From contig JAFAEM010000009.1 in the NCBI GenBank assembly GCA_023424015.1, forward strand, positions 186,001 through 250,000: DNA of 64,000 bases. Direction: 5' to 3'. Shown one piece after another: positions 53,290 through 62,182 of this stretch (its first letter is position 1; every line of letters begins with the position of its first letter). A program made the position numbers and the translations under genes. The DNA comes from Bacteroidota bacterium (lineage in GTDB: Bacteria; Bacteroidota; Bacteroidia; Chitinophagales; Chitinophagaceae). Under the pieces are notes generated by a model, which had not been told where the DNA came from, ran no database searches, and was given only the letters and a program-made list of their open reading frames with translations.

Positions 53290-53827
53290 GGGGATTTATA
53301 AAAATGGAAAAAATAGTAGTCCCGTAGTTTCGCTCCGATCTATAAAAAAGAAAATTCTTGTAATTGTTGCGCGGGGTATGCTCCAGCACAAACCATCCAC
53401 CTGGTTCCAGCAATTGCTTTTCAAATACCAACTCCGGCAAACGATCAATCGTGGCCAGGGCATAAGGCGGACCGGCAAAAATAAAATCAAACTTTTCCGT
53501 GCATTGTTCGATAAATTTAAATACATCCATCCTTACCACTTTTAAGTTCTCAATGTGGAGTTCCTGGCTGGTCTTTTTTATAAACGCGTGCATGGCTGCA
53601 TCTTTCTCCACGATGGTAAGATCACGGGCACCCCGCGATGCAAGTTCATAACTGATACTGCCGGTGCCGCCAAATAAATCAAGGGTTTTTAACTCTTCGA
53701 TATCCAGTTTATGCTGGATCATATTGAACAGACCCTCTTTGGCTATGTCGGTGGTGGGCCGGGTATAGGGCATTTTCGAGGGCGGATTGAATTTCCTGCC
53801 GCCATGTTCGCCTCCTATGATGCGCAT
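53255..53827 (-). CDS. rsmD: 16S rRNA (guanine966-N2)-methyltransferase RsmD
   Basis: A 190-residue SAM-dependent methyltransferase that modifies G966 of 16S rRNA. It has the N-terminal block MRIIGGEHGGRKFNPP, motif I LDLFGGTGSISYELASRGA (49-67) and motif IV, which reads FIFAGPPYA (116-124). Most members have Asp or Asn where Gly119 stands (D-P-P-Y); the codon is GGT at 53471-53473 and GAT would restore Asp. The gene overlaps the upstream DUF3822 gene by 13 bp and the downstream cyclo-ligase by 35 bp. Confidence 0.92.
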   Translation of the reverse strand: MRIIGGEHGGRKFNPPSKMPYTRPTTDIAKEGLFNMIQHKLDIEELKTLDLFGGTGSISYELASRGARDLTIVEKDAAMHAFIKKTSQELHIENLKVVRMDVFKFIEQCTEKFDFIFAGPPYALATIDRLPELVFEKQLLEPGGWFVLEHTPRNNYKNFLFYRSERNYGTTIFSIFINPHEENGTKEDLP

Positions 53828-54639
53828 TTCGCAAGGTCATTAAGGGATGTAAAGAAATGGGCCGGGTATTGCTGTTCTTCTAAACCTGATACTTTCCATT
53901 CAGGTTCGCGGAAACGGACATGAAGAAAATACTGGTAGAGTTCTTTGTAAAGGCTGGATTCTTTGTCGACCAGTCCCGACAGGTAAACACGAACCGTTTC
54001 CTGGGAAAATGAAAACTGGCGGCATGCATCCAGTAAATAATAAATAAAATCAGCCGGCGTGGTGTAAGGAAAAGTTTGTGTGAGCAGCAATTTGCTACCC
54101 CTGGTAGCTACCAGTGAAAAATCATCGGTGCGAAAATCAGCAGCCAGTGAACCTTCAAAATCGGTGACCACTGCGTTCTTTATGCCAATAGTATAGGTAT
54201 GCCAGTAATTGCAGGAAGGATAATGTTCGTTTACCCAGTCATAAACATCTTTCGGCACTGCAAATACGTTATAGATCTGCCAGCCCGATACCGGTTCATT
54301 CACTACAGCGTCTTTTCCGCTGATGCCAAACATGGTTTGTAACATCAGCCGGGCATCATCCTGCTTATACTGGTTCAGGGGTATCATCACGCTTTGCGGG
54401 TAATCGTAGCAGATAAATACATGCCGGTAGCTGGCGCGGAGTTCGGAATGTTTCCAGAAGATATCATTCAGCGTCGTCGCATTCATGTCCACCTCGGTGT
54501 ACCAGTTCAGTGTAAACAATTCTCCGGCATTCACCGAACTAACCGAAAAACCGAAATGTCTTTCCCCGATCCTGATCGATAACACCTGTTGGGCGGAATC
54601 CCCTTCCCTTCCGGAAGCTATGTTATAAACCTGTTTCAC
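53815..54639 (-). CDS. DUF3822 family protein
   Basis: A protein of the DUF3822 family, found mainly in Bacteroidota and commonly next to rsmD, as here. The fold appears related to actin-like or pilus-assembly ATPases in outline, but no function is known. Blocks seen are LSIRIGERHFGFSV, YRHVFICYDYPQSVMIPLNQY and SFPYTTPADFIYYLLDACRQF-like strands. The longest frame starts at TTG 54669, but that codon lies in a TATTTTTG -7 box (plus strand 54667-54674). The GTG at 54637-54639 gives 274 residues and a leader of about 20 nt, so it is preferred with moderate certainty. Confidence 0.82.
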   Translation of the reverse strand: MKQVYNIASGREGDSAQQVLSIRIGERHFGFSVSSVNAGELFTLNWYTEVDMNATTLNDIFWKHSELRASYRHVFICYDYPQSVMIPLNQYKQDDARLMLQTMFGISGKDAVVNEPVSGWQIYNVFAVPKDVYDWVNEHYPSCNYWHTYTIGIKNAVVTDFEGSLAADFRTDDFSLVATRGSKLLLTQTFPYTTPADFIYYLLDACRQFSFSQETVRVYLSGLVDKESSLYKELYQYFLHVRFREPEWKVSGLEEQQYPAHFFTSLNDLAKCAS

Positions 54640-54666
54640 TATTACTTTATTAGTTGCAATGATAGG

Positions 54667-54674
54667 CAAAAATA
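54667..54674 (-). promoter_or_regulatory. -7 box upstream of DUF3822
   Basis: Minus-strand TATTTTTG. No clear TTTG is visible 19-23 bp upstream. It would drive the DUF3822-rsmD-cyclo-ligase-lpxK-rnr run. Confidence 0.45.
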
Positions 54675-54740
54675 CTTATTGTAGTTTTTGCAGGCTATTT
54701 TGAACGGCCCTGGCCTTTTTACGTGTAAAAAGCATGCTTA

Positions 54741-55103
54741 TCAATACGCGGTAGAGTAGCGCACAGCAGCACTGCCGGTGAATTTGTCGATTGGCGGATT
54801 CAGTTTTTCGACTGAAACAGTTATCTGTCTCACTTCGCTATAGCGCTCATGAACAGATTGCGCGATACGTTGCACCAGTGTTTCCAGCAGGTCAACAGGG
54901 TCCTGCATGTTTGTATTGATTATTTCAAACAGGGCTGCATAATCGATAGTATCTTCCAGTTGCGTAATGATGGCCTGTTTGGGTGTGTAGCTTACTTCCA
55001 TATTCACCACAAAATCATTCCCCTTTTGCCTTTCCGCAGGATATAAACCATGATAGGCGCGGAACCGGAGGTTATTCAGAGAGATGGTAAACTGGCTGGA
55101 CAT
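54741..55103 (-). CDS. folB: Dihydroneopterin aldolase
   Basis: A 120-residue enzyme that splits dihydroneopterin to 6-hydroxymethyl-dihydropterin in folate synthesis. Family blocks are visible: ISLNNLRFRAYHGLYPAERQKGNDFVVNMEVSY, DTIDYAALFEIINTNM with the conserved Asp-Tyr, LLETLVQRIA with the catalytic-site Glu, and VSVEKLNPPI with the conserved Lys. It is a single gene between trxB and DUF3822, apart from folP. Confidence 0.94.
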   Translation of the reverse strand: MSSQFTISLNNLRFRAYHGLYPAERQKGNDFVVNMEVSYTPKQAIITQLEDTIDYAALFEIINTNMQDPVDLLETLVQRIAQSVHERYSEVRQITVSVEKLNPPIDKFTGSAAVRYSTAY

Positions 55104-55143
55104 GATGATACCTCGATTTGAATAATAAATTAGGGTTTTATTT

Positions 55144-56091
55144 CTAATGCACGCCGATATCCCCCAGGTAACGTTCCGCGTCGAGTGCTGCCATACAACC
55201 GCTTCCGGCTGCTGTTACGGCCTGCCTGTAGATCTTATCCTGCACATCACCCGATGCAAATACACCAGGCACATTTGTCCTGGTAGAACCGGGAACGGTA
55301 CGAATATACCCGGCATCATCCATATCGACAAACCCACGGAAAATTTCCGAATTGGGCTGGTGCCCGATCGCTACGAAAAAGCCATTGACGGGTATCTGTT
55401 GCGTTTCACCCGTCACGTTGTTTTTTATTCTAACGCCAGTCACGGCTTTATCGCCGAGAATTTCATCTGTTTCGGTGTTCCAGTATACTTTGATATTAGG
55501 CGTATTCAACACGCGCTCCTGCATTACTTTACTGGCACGCATATGATCTTTTCTTATAAACATATGCACTGTCGTACAAAGTTTGGAAAGATAGAGGGCT
55601 TCCTCTGCGGCGGTATCTCCCGCACCTACGATGGCCACTTCTTTTCCGCGGAAGAAAAACCCGTCACAGACTGCGCAGGCGCTAACCCCAAAACCATTGA
55701 GACGTTGTTCACTTTCGAGGCCAAGCCATTTTGCAGATGCACCTGTTGAGATGATCACAGATTCTGCTTCGATCCATTTTTCCTCATCGAACTGAACCTT
55801 GAGCGGACGCCCGGAAAAGTCAACCCTGGTGGCGATGCCATAGCGAATATCTGCACCCATCCTTTTTGCCTGCTTTTCAAAATCAACCATCATCTCGGGT
55901 CCCTGCACACCATCAGGATAACCAGGATAGTTCTCGACCTCTGTGGTGATAGTAAGTTGACCACCTGGTTGCAGTCCCTGGTAGAGGACCGGGTTCAGGT
56001 TGGCCCTTGATGCATAGATTGCCGCTGTGTATCCTGCCGGTCCTGATCCGATGATCAGGCATTTAACTCTTTCAATTGTATCATTCGCCAT
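55144..56091 (-). CDS. trxB: Thioredoxin-disulfide reductase
   Basis: A 315-residue FAD enzyme that transfers electrons from NADPH to thioredoxin. FAD site GSGPAGYTAAIYASRA (15-30), redox-active CAVC at Cys139-Cys142 (VSACAVCDGFFF), NADPH site GAGDTAAEEALYLS, and C-terminal FASGDVQDKIYRQAVTAAGSGCMAALDAE are all complete. No thioredoxin gene is next to it. rpoD lies upstream on the same strand with a terminator between. Confidence 0.96.
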   Translation of the reverse strand: MANDTIERVKCLIIGSGPAGYTAAIYASRANLNPVLYQGLQPGGQLTITTEVENYPGYPDGVQGPEMMVDFEKQAKRMGADIRYGIATRVDFSGRPLKVQFDEEKWIEAESVIISTGASAKWLGLESEQRLNGFGVSACAVCDGFFFRGKEVAIVGAGDTAAEEALYLSKLCTTVHMFIRKDHMRASKVMQERVLNTPNIKVYWNTETDEILGDKAVTGVRIKNNVTGETQQIPVNGFFVAIGHQPNSEIFRGFVDMDDAGYIRTVPGSTRTNVPGVFASGDVQDKIYRQAVTAAGSGCMAALDAERYLGDIGVH

Positions 56092-56190
56092 TCTGTGTTG
56101 AAAATTTTAAGTCGTCAAAAATAACGGTAAATCGCTTACCGGGTTTTAATGTAGCAGTAGTCTGGAAAGCATGTGTAAAAACTATAAAAG

Positions 56191-56226
56191 AAAACAGCTC
56201 CAATAGCCTGAGGCCAACCGGAGCTG
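56191..56226 (-). terminator. Terminator after rpoD
   Basis: On the minus strand, CAGCTCC pairs with GGAGCTG, with an inner GCC/GGC pairing, followed by TTTTCTTTT. It lies 64 bp beyond the rpoD stop codon and before trxB. Confidence 0.75.
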
Positions 56227-56289
56227 CTTTTTGTAAATAAACCCACCAATCTTCTCCCTCGTGGGAGACGAGTTATTTAACTAAACTGA

Positions 56290-57147
56290 TTATCCCAAAT
56301 ATGCTTTTAATGCACTGCTGTAGCGGGCCTTTTGAAGACGCTTGATAGCCCTTTCCTTGATCTGGCGAATGCGTTCCTTGGTTAGATCATATTTCTGACC
56401 GATCTGTTCGATGGTAACACCCTGTTCGCCATCGAGACCAAAATATGCATTAACTATCTCAGCTTCCCTGGGGCTTAATGATTTTAATACGCGACGGATC
56501 TCATTTCTCAGTGAGTCCTTCATTACATCATCGTCGGTATCATCACCACCTTCCAGCAGGTCACCCATTGCCACATCTTCCGCTTCGTGTACAGGTGCGT
56601 CGAGTGAGGTGTGACGGGTATTGCTTTGGAAAATATTGTTGATCTCGGTTTCGCTCATTTCAAGCAACTCAGCCAGTTCTTCGGTCGAAGGCTCTCTTTC
56701 GTGCTCCTGTTCGAAAGCCATATAGGCTTTATTGGCTTTATTGTAAGTTCCGATTTTGTTTTGCGGTAAACGTACCAGGCGGCCTTGTTCAGCCAAAGCC
56801 TGCAGGATAGACTGACGGATCCACCAAACCGCGTAAGAGATAAATTTAAAACCTTTTGTTTCGTCAAATCGCTGGGCGGCCTTTATCAAACCGAGGTTTC
56901 CTTCATTGATCAAATCGCTCAATGATAAGCCCTGGTGCTGATACTGCTTGGCCACAGAGACAACAAATCTTAAGTTGGCCTGAACGAGTTTGTCCAACGC
57001 CTTTTGATCCCCCATTTTGATCCGTTGAGCCAGGGTTGTTTCTTCCTCAGGCGTGATCATAGAAATTTTTGAAATTTCCTGCAGGTATTTTTCAACCGCC
57101 TGGGAATCCCGGTTCGTGATCTGGGTAGCAATTTTGAGTTGCCTCAT
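56290..57147 (-). CDS. rpoD: Primary sigma factor RpoD (SigA)
   Basis: A 285-residue housekeeping sigma factor. It has region 1.2 (about 10-45), the region 2 core-binding and -10-reading part (DLINEGNLGLIKAAQRFDETKGFKFISYAVWWIRQSI, about 78-114), region 3 and region 4 with the helix-turn-helix VTIEQIGQKYDLTKERIRQIKERAIKRL (about 243-270). Region 1.1 and the non-conserved region of proteobacterial RpoD are missing, which is normal for Bacteroidota, whose primary sigma factor reads TAnnTTTG. A TACCTTTG -7 box (plus strand 57247-57254) lies about 100 bp upstream. Confidence 0.96.
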   Translation of the reverse strand: MRQLKIATQITNRDSQAVEKYLQEISKISMITPEEETTLAQRIKMGDQKALDKLVQANLRFVVSVAKQYQHQGLSLSDLINEGNLGLIKAAQRFDETKGFKFISYAVWWIRQSILQALAEQGRLVRLPQNKIGTYNKANKAYMAFEQEHEREPSTEELAELLEMSETEINNIFQSNTRHTSLDAPVHEAEDVAMGDLLEGGDDTDDDVMKDSLRNEIRRVLKSLSPREAEIVNAYFGLDGEQGVTIEQIGQKYDLTKERIRQIKERAIKRLQKARYSSALKAYLG

Positions 57148-57246
57148 AGTAAAGTAAGTTGTTTATGTATTAAACAATTAGTTCCGATCGTGGTTTAAAG
57201 AATATTGTAAAATGCAGTTAATAAAGGGGACCGAGCGATCTATTTG

Positions 57247-57254
57247 CAAAGGTA
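57247..57254 (-). promoter_or_regulatory. -7 box upstream of rpoD
   Basis: Minus-strand TACCTTTG, an exact TAnnTTTG. I see no TTTG at the usual distance upstream. It gives a leader of about 90 nt. Confidence 0.45.
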
Positions 57255-57394
57255 AGTCTCAATGGCCGAATCTCATAGTGCCTGTGAATAATTAACTAAA
57301 TTTCAATTCAATGCAATCGTTTCCCTGGCAACGGATTTTTGGGGAAATGCTTGATGGACGGGCATTCCGGCCCGGCGACCCGAAATCAAAAAAA

Positions 57395-58582
57395 TTATTT
57401 GGCCCCCTGGTCCGGCCCGGCCGATGTGGATTTCGGGTCACGCTCCTTTTTCTTCAGGTAAAACCATAGGAACAGGCCGGTTAAAAACAGCAGGGTGGAG
57501 ATCACTTCGGCCTGGGTGGGCTGGAATCCGAACAGGTTGAGGCGGGTATTGACCCGGATCTTTTCAATAAAAAACCGCTCGATCCCATTGAACATCAGGT
57601 ATAGAGCAAACAATGTCCCAGGAGTTTTCAGCTTTTTCCTTAGCGACCAGAGTATGCCAAAAAGGATGAGGCAGACGATCGTTTCATAAAAAGGCGTAGG
57701 CCAGGCAGCCTCACCCAGCTCATAACAGTATTTACCAACGCAGCCGGGGATTTTGGTGTCTACTTCGTTGACGTTGTGAGGGTATTTATAGGCCCACATC
57801 CAGTCGGGCAGCCATGAAAAGGGTTTGGGGCTGTGATTGGCAACACCCCAGTCACCGTCTCCGGCAACCTGGCAACCTATCCGGCCTGTGGCATAGGCCA
57901 GCATCAGAGCCGGTGCCGCGGCATCGTTGAGATGCCAGAGACCGATATTATGTTTACGGGCATAGACCCAGATCGCAATAGCAGCACAAATCAATCCCCC
58001 GTAAAAAGTAAGCCCTGAGGGTGAGAGCAGGTAGGAAGAGGGATGTTTCAGAAAATCACTCCAGTTCTCAAAAATATCGAAAACCTTGGCGCCTACCAGT
58101 CCAAATACAAGCGCCAATACAGTCATTTCTCCTACCCTGTCCTGTGGCCAGATCCGCACGGTCCTCTTCTCCGGTTTGGGTAGTTTCTGCTTGTTCTTTT
58201 CATACCATTTCAGTCCGGCAAACAACAAACCGACGAGTATACCAGCGGGCCAGCTGCCGATGGTTGAGAATATAAATGCCTGGGGGTCTTCCGTAGCCGA
58301 GCTGTCCATAATGAACAGCGCCAGTATTTTAAATCCGAGCAAAAAGCCCAGTAGAAAATTCAGGATCAGTTCGGTGGCGGTAGCCGGACTGCCTACCATT
58401 ACCTGCATTTCGGTGGGCTTGAGCAACCCGTCGCTGCTTTTTCTTTTCAGCTCAGCAGCCAGCACAATGGCAGCAAGAACAAATGAGATGGCAACAAAAA
58501 AACCAAATGAATTGACAAAACGAAGGAATGGCCATTCAACACCAAAAAGGTCTTTAAAAGCAAAATAAAGATTAGGATACAT
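57395..58582 (-). CDS. lgt: Prolipoprotein diacylglyceryl transferase
   Basis: Attaches diacylglycerol to the lipobox Cys of prolipoproteins. The 395-residue membrane protein is much longer than the roughly 290-residue E. coli form: it has an extra N-terminal and loop portion, including a basic loop KLPKPEKRTVRIWPQDR. The Lgt core is recognisable from LTFYGGLICAAIAIWVYARK, the signature GRIGCQVAGDGDWGV (E. coli: GRIGNFINGELWG) and PTPFYETIVCLILFGILW. The divergent signature seems usual for this lineage. Many lipoproteins in the window depend on this enzyme. Confidence 0.9.
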   Translation of the reverse strand: MYPNLYFAFKDLFGVEWPFLRFVNSFGFFVAISFVLAAIVLAAELKRKSSDGLLKPTEMQVMVGSPATATELILNFLLGFLLGFKILALFIMDSSATEDPQAFIFSTIGSWPAGILVGLLFAGLKWYEKNKQKLPKPEKRTVRIWPQDRVGEMTVLALVFGLVGAKVFDIFENWSDFLKHPSSYLLSPSGLTFYGGLICAAIAIWVYARKHNIGLWHLNDAAAPALMLAYATGRIGCQVAGDGDWGVANHSPKPFSWLPDWMWAYKYPHNVNEVDTKIPGCVGKYCYELGEAAWPTPFYETIVCLILFGILWSLRKKLKTPGTLFALYLMFNGIERFFIEKIRVNTRLNLFGFQPTQAEVISTLLFLTGLFLWFYLKKKERDPKSTSAGPDQGAK

Positions 58583-58647
58583 CGGCCGTTGATTTGGTTT
58601 TAAGCAGGCGAATATACAATGGAAAATATAAGCTTCCTGAAAATAAA

Positions 58648-58677
58648 AATAGCTTTCTCTGGAATAAGAAAGCTATT
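58648..58677 (-). terminator. Terminator after the bacilliredoxin gene
   Basis: AATAGCTTTCT and AGAAAGCTATT form a perfect 11-bp stem with an 8-nt loop; on the minus strand TTTTATTTT follows. It lies 22 bp beyond the stop codon of the bacilliredoxin gene and before lgt. Confidence 0.85.
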
Positions 58678-58699
58678 CAAGCGGATTCTTTAATCTTTT

Positions 58700-59116
58700 T
58701 TAATTGCAATACTCTTCAAAAGCACCGATCAGGTTTTGTGCGATGACCTGCGCCGATCTTCCTTCGATCATATGGCGTTCGATAAAATGAACGAGTTGGC
58801 CATTCTTAAAAAGCGCAATGGCGGGCGAGGATGGCGGATAAGGAGCCAGGCGCTCACGAAGCCTTTTTACCGCTTCAATATCAAACCCGGCAAAACTGGT
58901 GGTCACATAATCAGGCTTCTCCTTTGCATTGGCAACGGCCATCAGCACAGCAGGCCGTGCTGAACCGGCAGAACAGCCGCAAACCGAATTAACCATCACC
59001 AGCGTAGTGCCTTCCCTGGCCAATTGAGCATCAACATCTGCAGCCGTCAACAGCTCTGTAAAGCCATTGTCGGTCAGCTCTTCTTTCATCGGAATAACTA
59101 TTTCTTCAGGATACAT
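58700..59116 (-). CDS. Bacilliredoxin BrxA/BrxB family protein
   Basis: A 138-residue thioredoxin-fold protein with the CGC active site (Cys46-Gly-Cys48 in NSVCGCSAGSARPA). In Firmicutes these proteins remove bacillithiol from proteins; in Bacteroidota, some of which make bacillithiol, the same role is likely but unproven here. The length and the block YPPSSPAIALFKNGQLVHFIERHMIEGR are typical. It is a single gene with its own terminator. Confidence 0.93.
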   Translation of the reverse strand: MYPEEIVIPMKEELTDNGFTELLTAADVDAQLAREGTTLVMVNSVCGCSAGSARPAVLMAVANAKEKPDYVTTSFAGFDIEAVKRLRERLAPYPPSSPAIALFKNGQLVHFIERHMIEGRSAQVIAQNLIGAFEEYCN

Positions 59117-59321
59117 ACAGGTATTTTTTTTAAAAACGCAAATTTAGATAAAAAGTTTATCTGGCTTAAAAATAAGCAATTATGGCAGTTTAATTCACCC
59201 AATAATGCAATTATGTCAGATTGCTTGGAATTGATCTAACGTATTGACACCAATTTTTGGGTGGTATGTCATTTGAAAGACTGAGGGTGTAATTGAAATT
59301 AAAATAAAAAAACAATAGATT

Positions 59322-59759
59322 ATGACACTCGTAAATTTTAACCGCAAGCCGTTGGACCGCAGCTTTAACAATTTTGTTGATGACTTCTTTGCTGATTTCC
59401 CCGTCATGTATAAAAACGGCAAAAGATCAAATGGCTTTACGCCGGTAAACATTAAAGAAACCGAAAAAGGTTACACCGTAGAAGTGGTGGCCCCCGGGTT
59501 CGAAAAATCAGATTTCAATGTCAGCCTGGATCGTGACCTGCTCACCATTTCGGCTGAAAAGAAAAATGAGACAAAGGAAGAGAATGAGAAAACGATTCGT
59601 AGCGAATACAGCTACAGCTCATTCAAAAGATCTTTTACACTGGATGAAAATATTGACGGATCGAATATCGATGCTAAATATGTTAATGGTGTTTTAACAT
59701 TAAACCTTCCCAGGAAGGCAGAAGTCAAACCAGCAGTTAAACAAATTAGCATACAGTAA
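59322..59759 (+). CDS. Small heat shock protein, Hsp20 family
   Basis: A 145-residue chaperone that holds unfolding proteins. It contains an alpha-crystallin domain (about 42-140) with VEVVAPGFEKSDFNVSLDRDLLTISAEK and a typical VNGVLTLNLPRK near the end, and a final IxI-like tail (IKQISIQ-like). It stands alone with its own terminator. No heat-shock operator (CIRCE or similar) is visible upstream. Confidence 0.94.
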   Translation: MTLVNFNRKPLDRSFNNFVDDFFADFPVMYKNGKRSNGFTPVNIKETEKGYTVEVVAPGFEKSDFNVSLDRDLLTISAEKKNETKEENEKTIRSEYSYSSFKRSFTLDENIDGSNIDAKYVNGVLTLNLPRKAEVKPAVKQISIQ

Positions 59760-59809
59760 GCGAAATATAAATTTTAAGATTTTCTCATAAGCAGTTGGTT
59801 TTGGTTTAC

Positions 59810-59840
59810 ACCCTGCCGTTTCCACGGCGGGGTTTCATTT
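59810..59840 (+). terminator. Terminator after hsp20
   Basis: ACCCTGCCGT pairs with ACGGCGGGGT (one G-U) around TTCC, followed by TTCATTTT. Confidence 0.8.
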
Positions 59841-59893
59841 TATACCCTTATATGTGTTGCTGCTGTGGGGCAATATTTTACAACTAAATGAGT

Positions 59894-59901
59894 TAGTTTT
59901 G
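59894..59901 (+). promoter_or_regulatory. -7 box upstream of the secreted protein gene
   Basis: TAGTTTTG fits TAnnTTTG, 34 bp before the ATG at 59936. No convincing -33 element is visible. Confidence 0.45.
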
Positions 59902-59935
59902 CGTCACTTTTTTACACCACAAAAAAAATCAGGGC

Positions 59936-61195
59936 ATGAGGAAACTAAGGCTTTGTTTATGGCTCCTTACGATTGTATCTGTGAAAGCTTTCAGCCAGGT
60001 CGACGATACAATCCCGCCTATTGTGCAGCCTGTCATAGTTGATACGCCCCTTCGGATCACCAACCTGAATCCCTTTTTTACGGTGCAGGTGGATTCTACC
60101 TTATCATACCAGCACATGATCAACAAAGATGAAAAAGAATATTATTGGTTCCTGCGCAATTCACCCGTAGGCATGAAGATCAGCAAGGATGGACTGCTCA
60201 CCTTTAAAGCTGACCGTTCATTTTTCCTTTCGGGTAAGCTTAAATATGATCACGAATACAAGATCAAGCTGGGCGTACAGAACCTCTCCGACCCTTCGGA
60301 TAATATTGATACGAGTATCACCCTGGTCTTTTACAATACCGAGATCATCCAGCCAAAAGTCAAATTCACCGTCTCAAATACCCTGACTGTGGAAGAAGGC
60401 AAGCCGGTTCAGTTTGGCGTGGTTTGCGAAGCGGGGAATTTCCCCATTGATGATATCATGTTCAGCAGCAACATCCCGATCAGCAACTATACCATGGTAA
60501 AGCAGTGTGATGATGTATTCTCCTGGACCCCGCCTTTCGATTTTGTTTCTGAAAATGATACGGGCAAACAAAAAACAGTCTTGCTCAGCTTTATCGGTAA
60601 TACAAAATTCAAAGTCAGGGATACGGCAGTTGTTAAGGTAATCGTGAAGGACGCTTTGAATTACCCATTTGCGGTACAGGAACACGCATCAGTTGTAAGC
60701 AGTATTAATTATTATGTGATGCAGCTGCAATACGTGTTTTACCAGCTGGATAAACAGATCAGGAGCACTAAAAGAGCAAGAACCGGTTTTGATCTTACCG
60801 CCGCCAGTTCAGCACTGACCGGAACGATCCTGAATACATCTTCCAGCAAGTCGTCACAAAACACAGGTAAAGTCTTACCAAGCGTAGGTGTAGCACTTAC
60901 CCCGATCAAAGAAGCGACTGCGCCGAACAAATCGGTGGAACAAAACCAGGCTTCGGTGATCCGGTCGGCCATCAAGCGCCTCAACTATATGGTGGAAGAC
61001 AACAAGATCATCGGCGAGCGCGATCCCGATATTACCAGGAAGACCAATAAGCTTCGTGAAGAACTCCGCCAGGTAAGAGTACAACTGGTGGAAGTTCCGG
61101 TAGAAATGGCGCTGGATGTTTCTGAAAAAGAACTCAACGATTATTTCAACAGCAAAAAAGTACAAAAGAAGTACCGGCTGAACAGGAAGAAATAA
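59936..61195 (+). CDS. Secreted protein with cadherin-like region, function unknown
   Basis: A 419-residue protein with a signal peptide (cut near AFSQ, about residue 20). Residues 40-240 look like two beta-sandwich domains of the cadherin/Ig kind (LSYQHMINKDEKEYYWFLRNSPVGMKIS and KYDHEYKIKLGVQNLSD in the first; FTVSNTLTVEEGKPVQFGVVCE and FSWTPPFDFVSE in the second). Residues 245-419 are mostly helical and basic (EHASVVSSINYYVMQLQYVFYQLDKQIRS, then a Ser/Thr-rich stretch, then VIRSAIKRLNYMVED). I recognise no family. It stands alone. Confidence 0.75.
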   Translation: MRKLRLCLWLLTIVSVKAFSQVDDTIPPIVQPVIVDTPLRITNLNPFFTVQVDSTLSYQHMINKDEKEYYWFLRNSPVGMKISKDGLLTFKADRSFFLSGKLKYDHEYKIKLGVQNLSDPSDNIDTSITLVFYNTEIIQPKVKFTVSNTLTVEEGKPVQFGVVCEAGNFPIDDIMFSSNIPISNYTMVKQCDDVFSWTPPFDFVSENDTGKQKTVLLSFIGNTKFKVRDTAVVKVIVKDALNYPFAVQEHASVVSSINYYVMQLQYVFYQLDKQIRSTKRARTGFDLTAASSALTGTILNTSSSKSSQNTGKVLPSVGVALTPIKEATAPNKSVEQNQASVIRSAIKRLNYMVEDNKIIGERDPDITRKTNKLREELRQVRVQLVEVPVEMALDVSEKELNDYFNSKKVQKKYRLNRKK

Positions 61196-61229
61196 ATTCA
61201 TTCGAAACACTGATACTATTTAGTCCGGG

Positions 61230-61685
61230 TCAGGGATTACACCCTTGTCTCCTTCTGGTATCGATCAGGTACTGGATCTTCCAGACGCCTTCGAAACGCA
61301 CAAGCTGGAACGAGTTGACACCGCAATGACTGAACCGGCCGTTGTAATAGAAATGGTAAGGCGTCCATACAATTGCCAGCGGACCATCGACCCTGATGGT
61401 TTCAAAACTGATCCTTTCATCAGCTGAATCTTTCTTTAAGGATCCAACGAGTTGTACAAAATCCGCTGCGTTTTCAGTTCGCACGATCGTTTTTCCCTCC
61501 TTATCACGTGAAAGGGTTTGCAATAAGGCGCTATCGGAAAACACTGACCTGGCCAAACTCGCATCGCCATTCTTCATGGCCGTAAACAGGTTAATAATGG
61601 TTGTCCTGATTGAATCTTCCGCCTGTTGCGCGTTTGCGATAAAACTGAGAAGGACCAAGCTCACTGTTGTAAAAATTATTTTCAT
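61230..61685 (-). CDS. Exported NTF2-like (SnoaL/DUF4440-like) protein
   Basis: A 151-residue protein with a signal peptide (MKIIFTTVSLVLLSFIANAQ) and a small NTF2-like fold: RTTIINLFTAMKNGDASLARSVFSDSALLQTLSRDKEG, then ISFETIRVDGPLAIVWTPYHFYYNGRFSHCGVNSFQLVRFEGVWKIQYLIDTRR. This fold is used by many enzymes and binding proteins, so no activity is inferred. The frame is open for 27 codons upstream; ATG 61683-61685 begins the signal peptide. It converges on the secreted protein gene. Confidence 0.85.
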   Translation of the reverse strand: MKIIFTTVSLVLLSFIANAQQAEDSIRTTIINLFTAMKNGDASLARSVFSDSALLQTLSRDKEGKTIVRTENAADFVQLVGSLKKDSADERISFETIRVDGPLAIVWTPYHFYYNGRFSHCGVNSFQLVRFEGVWKIQYLIDTRRRQGCNP

Positions 61686-61834
61686 TTTGAAGAAATTTCT
61701 TTGAATAAAGGTTTGTTTAACAAATCTGCTCCCTCTTGTTAAAGCGACCTGAAATTGCACCTGCATTTTTCACCTTAACAAGAATTAAGCAATTCTGAAC
61801 AAACGTTTGCCGTCTCAAAATAAAATAATCCATT

Positions 61835-62167
61835 ATGAAAAGAATGCAATTTGTACCAATGGTATTAATGGCAGCAACAGTGGTCTTGCTTGCAAGCTGC
61901 GGTTCGGGCCGCCATACCGTTTATGGTGAGCCGTACCCACCAGCGAGAAGTAGTTTTTCTCTTGTCATTCATTCTTCTCCCGGGATGGTCATTAACAGGT
62001 ATCCAGATGGCCGATACTATTATCGCAGTCCACTTGGTTATACTTACTGGCGCGGTTACGACAACCGCTATTACCTCGACCGCTCTCATATCAACAAAGT
62101 GCGGTATAACCGGCACCAGTATAATAGTTGGAAGCAGGGACATAAGAGGTATTACAAGAGACGGTAG
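61835..62167 (+). CDS. Small basic, Tyr-rich lipoprotein
   Basis: A 110-residue lipoprotein with lipobox LASC at Cys22. The mature part is rich in Tyr, Arg and His (RYPDGRYYYRSPLGYTYWRGYDNRYYLDRSH and a tail of KRYYKRR). I know of many small proteins of this composition in Bacteroidota but no assigned function. Surface or envelope binding is a guess. It is divergent from the NTF2-like gene. The dispersed repeat copy B begins 16 bp after its stop. Confidence 0.75.
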   Translation: MKRMQFVPMVLMAATVVLLASCGSGRHTVYGEPYPPARSSFSLVIHSSPGMVINRYPDGRYYYRSPLGYTYWRGYDNRYYLDRSHINKVRYNRHQYNSWKQGHKRYYKRR

Positions 62168-62182
62168 AATTCCTGGGAGATT

